Positions 37,030 to 38,521 of a DNA stretch of 38,521 bases are shown here, piece by piece (position 1 is the first letter of the stretch; each line of letters begins with the position of its first letter). A model generated the notes under the pieces. The model saw only the letters and a program-made list of their open reading frames with translations, was not told the origin of the DNA and searched no databases. Source of the DNA: Gemmatimonadota bacterium (GTDB lineage Bacteria; Gemmatimonadota; Gemmatimonadetes; Longimicrobiales; Gaopeijiaceae); the NCBI GenBank assembly GCA_007125845.1, contig SLCK01000119.1, positions 1 through 38,521 of the forward strand, in the 5' to 3' direction. A program made the translations under genes and the position numbers.

Positions 37030-38521
37030 GCGAGCGGTGGATCTGCGTCCACGGCCACTTCTACCAGCCCCCGCGGGAAAACCCCTGGCTGGAGCGGATC
37101 GAGCGAGAGCCCTCGGCCAAGCCGTTTCACGACTGGAACAGGCGCATAACCCACGAGTGCTACGCGCCGAACGCCTTCTCCCGTCGACTGGACGAACACG
37201 GGCAGATCGAACAGATCGTGAACAACTACGGATGGATGAGCTTCAATTTCGGCCCCACCCTGCTCGCCTGGCTGGAGGAGTACGCCCCCGCCACCTACCA
37301 CTCGATCCTGGAGGCGGACGAGGCGAGTCGGGAGCGCTTCTCCGGACACGGCTCCGCGATCGCCCAGGCCTACAACCACACGATCCTCCCCCTCTCCAAT
37401 CGGGAGGACAAGCGCATCCAGATCGAGTGGGGCATTCGGGACTTCGAGCACCGATTCGGCCGGAGCCCGGAAGGCATGTGGCTTCCCGAGACTGCGGTGG
37501 ACCTCGAGAGCCTCGACCTCATGGCCGAGGCCGGCATCGCATACACGATCCTCGCGCCACACCAGGCCGAGGCGACGAGGGGACCGGACCGGGGCGAATG
37601 GGTGCCGATAGCGGGAGATCGGGTCGACACCGCACGGCCGTACCGGGTCGAGCTTCCCTCCGGCAAGGACATCGCGGTTTTCTTCTACGACGGCTCGCTC
37701 TCGCGCGCGGTCGCCTTCGAGCGAGTCCTCTCCGACGGCGGGGCCTTTGCCCAACGCCTCCTCGACGGCGGCTCCGCGAACGGGCGACCGGACGGCCTCA
37801 CGCACATCGCTACCGACGGCGAGACCTACGGTCACCACCATCGGCACGGCGAGATGGCGCTCTCCGTCGCCCTCCTCAAGATCCGGCAGGAGGCGGGCGC
37901 GAGGTTGACGAATTACGGAGAGTACCTCGCCCGATTTCCTCCCGATCACGAGGCCAGGATCCGGGAGCACACCGCCTGGAGCTGCGCTCACGGGGTCGAG
38001 CGCTGGAACTCCGACTGCGGCTGCTCCACGGGCGCCAACCCCGAATGGCACCAGGGCTGGAGGCGGCCCCTCCGGGAGGCATTGGACTGGTTGAGGGACG
38101 CTCTGGCGTCCCGATTCGAGAAGGTTTCAGAGGGGCTCCTGCAGGATCCGTGGGGCGCGCGCGACCGCTACATCGAGGTCATCCTCGACCGGTCGCGCGA
38201 GAATGTCGATCGGTTTCTGGCCCGGGAGATGGTGGAGGACCGGGTGCAGGTGGACGCGGATCGGGTCCGCGCCTTGAAGCTTCTGGAGCTCCAGCGCCAG
38301 GCGCAACTCATGTATACGAGCTGCGGATGGTTCTTCGAAGACCTCGCGGGGATCGAAACCCTGCAGGTCATGAAGTATGCCTCCCGTGCCCTGCAGCTCG
38401 GTGAGCGCATAGGAGCGGAAGGTCTCGAGGAGGAGTTCCTGCGGAAGCTCGAGCGGGCCCGGAGCAACCTTCCGGGCCAGCCGAACGGTCGACGGATCTA
38501 CACGGACCAGGTCCGACCCTC
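37026..38521 (+). CDS. GH57/DUF3536-type glycoside hydrolase, 3' truncated
   Basis: About 498 codons are visible and the gene runs off the right edge. The GTG start overlaps the glgB stop (GTGA), with GGAG 8 nt upstream. GH57-like motifs: [16 protein letters not shown] at the N-terminus, [21 protein letters not shown] with a putative nucleophile Glu155, and [17 protein letters not shown] with Asp264. The continuing [18 protein letters not shown] and [13 protein letters not shown]-like segment fit the DUF3536-containing subgroup found near glycogen genes. GH57 members include branching enzymes and alpha-amylases; which activity this has is not clear. It is the fifth gene of the glucan operon. 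Confidence 0.88.
   Translation, partial: MSERWICVHGHFYQPPRENPWLERIEREPSAKPFHDWNRRITHECYAPNAFSRRLDEHGQIEQIVNNYGWMSFNFGPTLLAWLEEYAPATYHSILEADEASRERFSGHGSAIAQAYNHTILPLSNREDKRIQIEWGIRDFEHRFGRSPEGMWLPETAVDLESLDLMAEAGIAYTILAPHQAEATRGPDRGEWVPIAGDRVDTARPYRVELPSGKDIAVFFYDGSLSRAVAFERVLSDGGAFAQRLLDGGSANGRPDGLTHIATDGETYGHHHRHGEMALSVALLKIRQEAGARLTNYGEYLARFPPDHEARIREHTAWSCAHGVERWNSDCGCSTGANPEWHQGWRRPLREALDWLRDALASRFEKVSEGLLQDPWGARDRYIEVILDRSRENVDRFLAREMVEDRVQVDADRVRALKLLELQRQAQLMYTSCGWFFEDLAGIETLQVMKYASRALQLGERIGAEGLEEEFLRKLERARSNLPGQPNGRRIYTDQVRP

Noticed and set aside
37001-38404. 467-codon plus-strand frame at the right edge
   Set aside because: Arg/Pro-rich and out of frame with the GH57-type gene, which starts at 37026 and has family motifs throughout.
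1-38521. Mobile elements, CRISPR arrays, prophage or defence genes
   Set aside because: I found no transposase, integrase, spaced direct repeats or phage genes; the only tandem repeats lie inside the Ig-like lipoprotein gene, apart from a short CGGGTCT doublet before clpB.

Overview
The window is GC-rich (roughly two thirds G+C by eye), densely coded chromosomal DNA from a Gram-negative bacterium. Several predicted lipoproteins with clear lipoboxes, a TonB-type membrane anchor and secreted proteins point to a two-membrane envelope. The gene set (a DUF4175-type coiled-coil membrane protein, a secreted protein of the kind often labelled 'asparagine synthetase B', an Ig-like lipoprotein with an Asp-Pro tail, a TreS-maltokinase fusion and GlgE) resembles Gemmatimonadota or a related lineage. 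That placement is inference; no rRNA or phylogenetic marker was compared. I see no mobile element, prophage or CRISPR array, and no gene-free stretch longer than about 220 bp.

Layout. 1-421 (-): 5' part of a multi-pass membrane protein. 529-1944 (+): Glu/Leu-type amino-acid dehydrogenase. 2012-2097 (-): tRNA-Ser(UGA), which shares a 13-bp hairpin with the dehydrogenase 3' end. 2279-2764 (+): small lipoprotein. From 2724 to 27122 every gene is on the minus strand. Read in transcription order the block is: glgP-type alpha-glucan phosphorylase; clpB; a lipoprotein; trxA; rsmI; a DUF4175-type protein; a periplasmic helical-repeat protein; a secreted unknown; a JAMM-DinG helicase fusion; a small membrane protein; an FAH-family hydrolase; a TonB-like anchored protein; valS; the Ig-like lipoprotein; erpA; an MBL hydrolase; purN; purH. 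Many neighbours overlap by 1-4 nt, so several are probably translationally coupled.

From 27323 to the right edge an opposite-strand operon carries glgE, treS-mak, malQ, glgB and a truncated GH57/DUF3536-type gene. With the divergent glgP it makes a compact storage-polysaccharide locus. TreS interconverts trehalose and maltose, the maltokinase domain makes maltose-1-phosphate, and GlgE adds maltosyl units to alpha-1,4-glucan. GlgB then branches the polymer, while MalQ and the phosphorylase remodel or degrade it. No glgC, glgA, otsA or treYZ gene is visible, so the source of trehalose lies outside the window.

The most unusual item is the JAMM-metalloprotease/DinG-helicase fusion at 12568-15111, in which one expected Fe-S cysteine is serine. 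It is the last gene of an overlapping cluster whose preceding three products are envelope proteins of unknown function.
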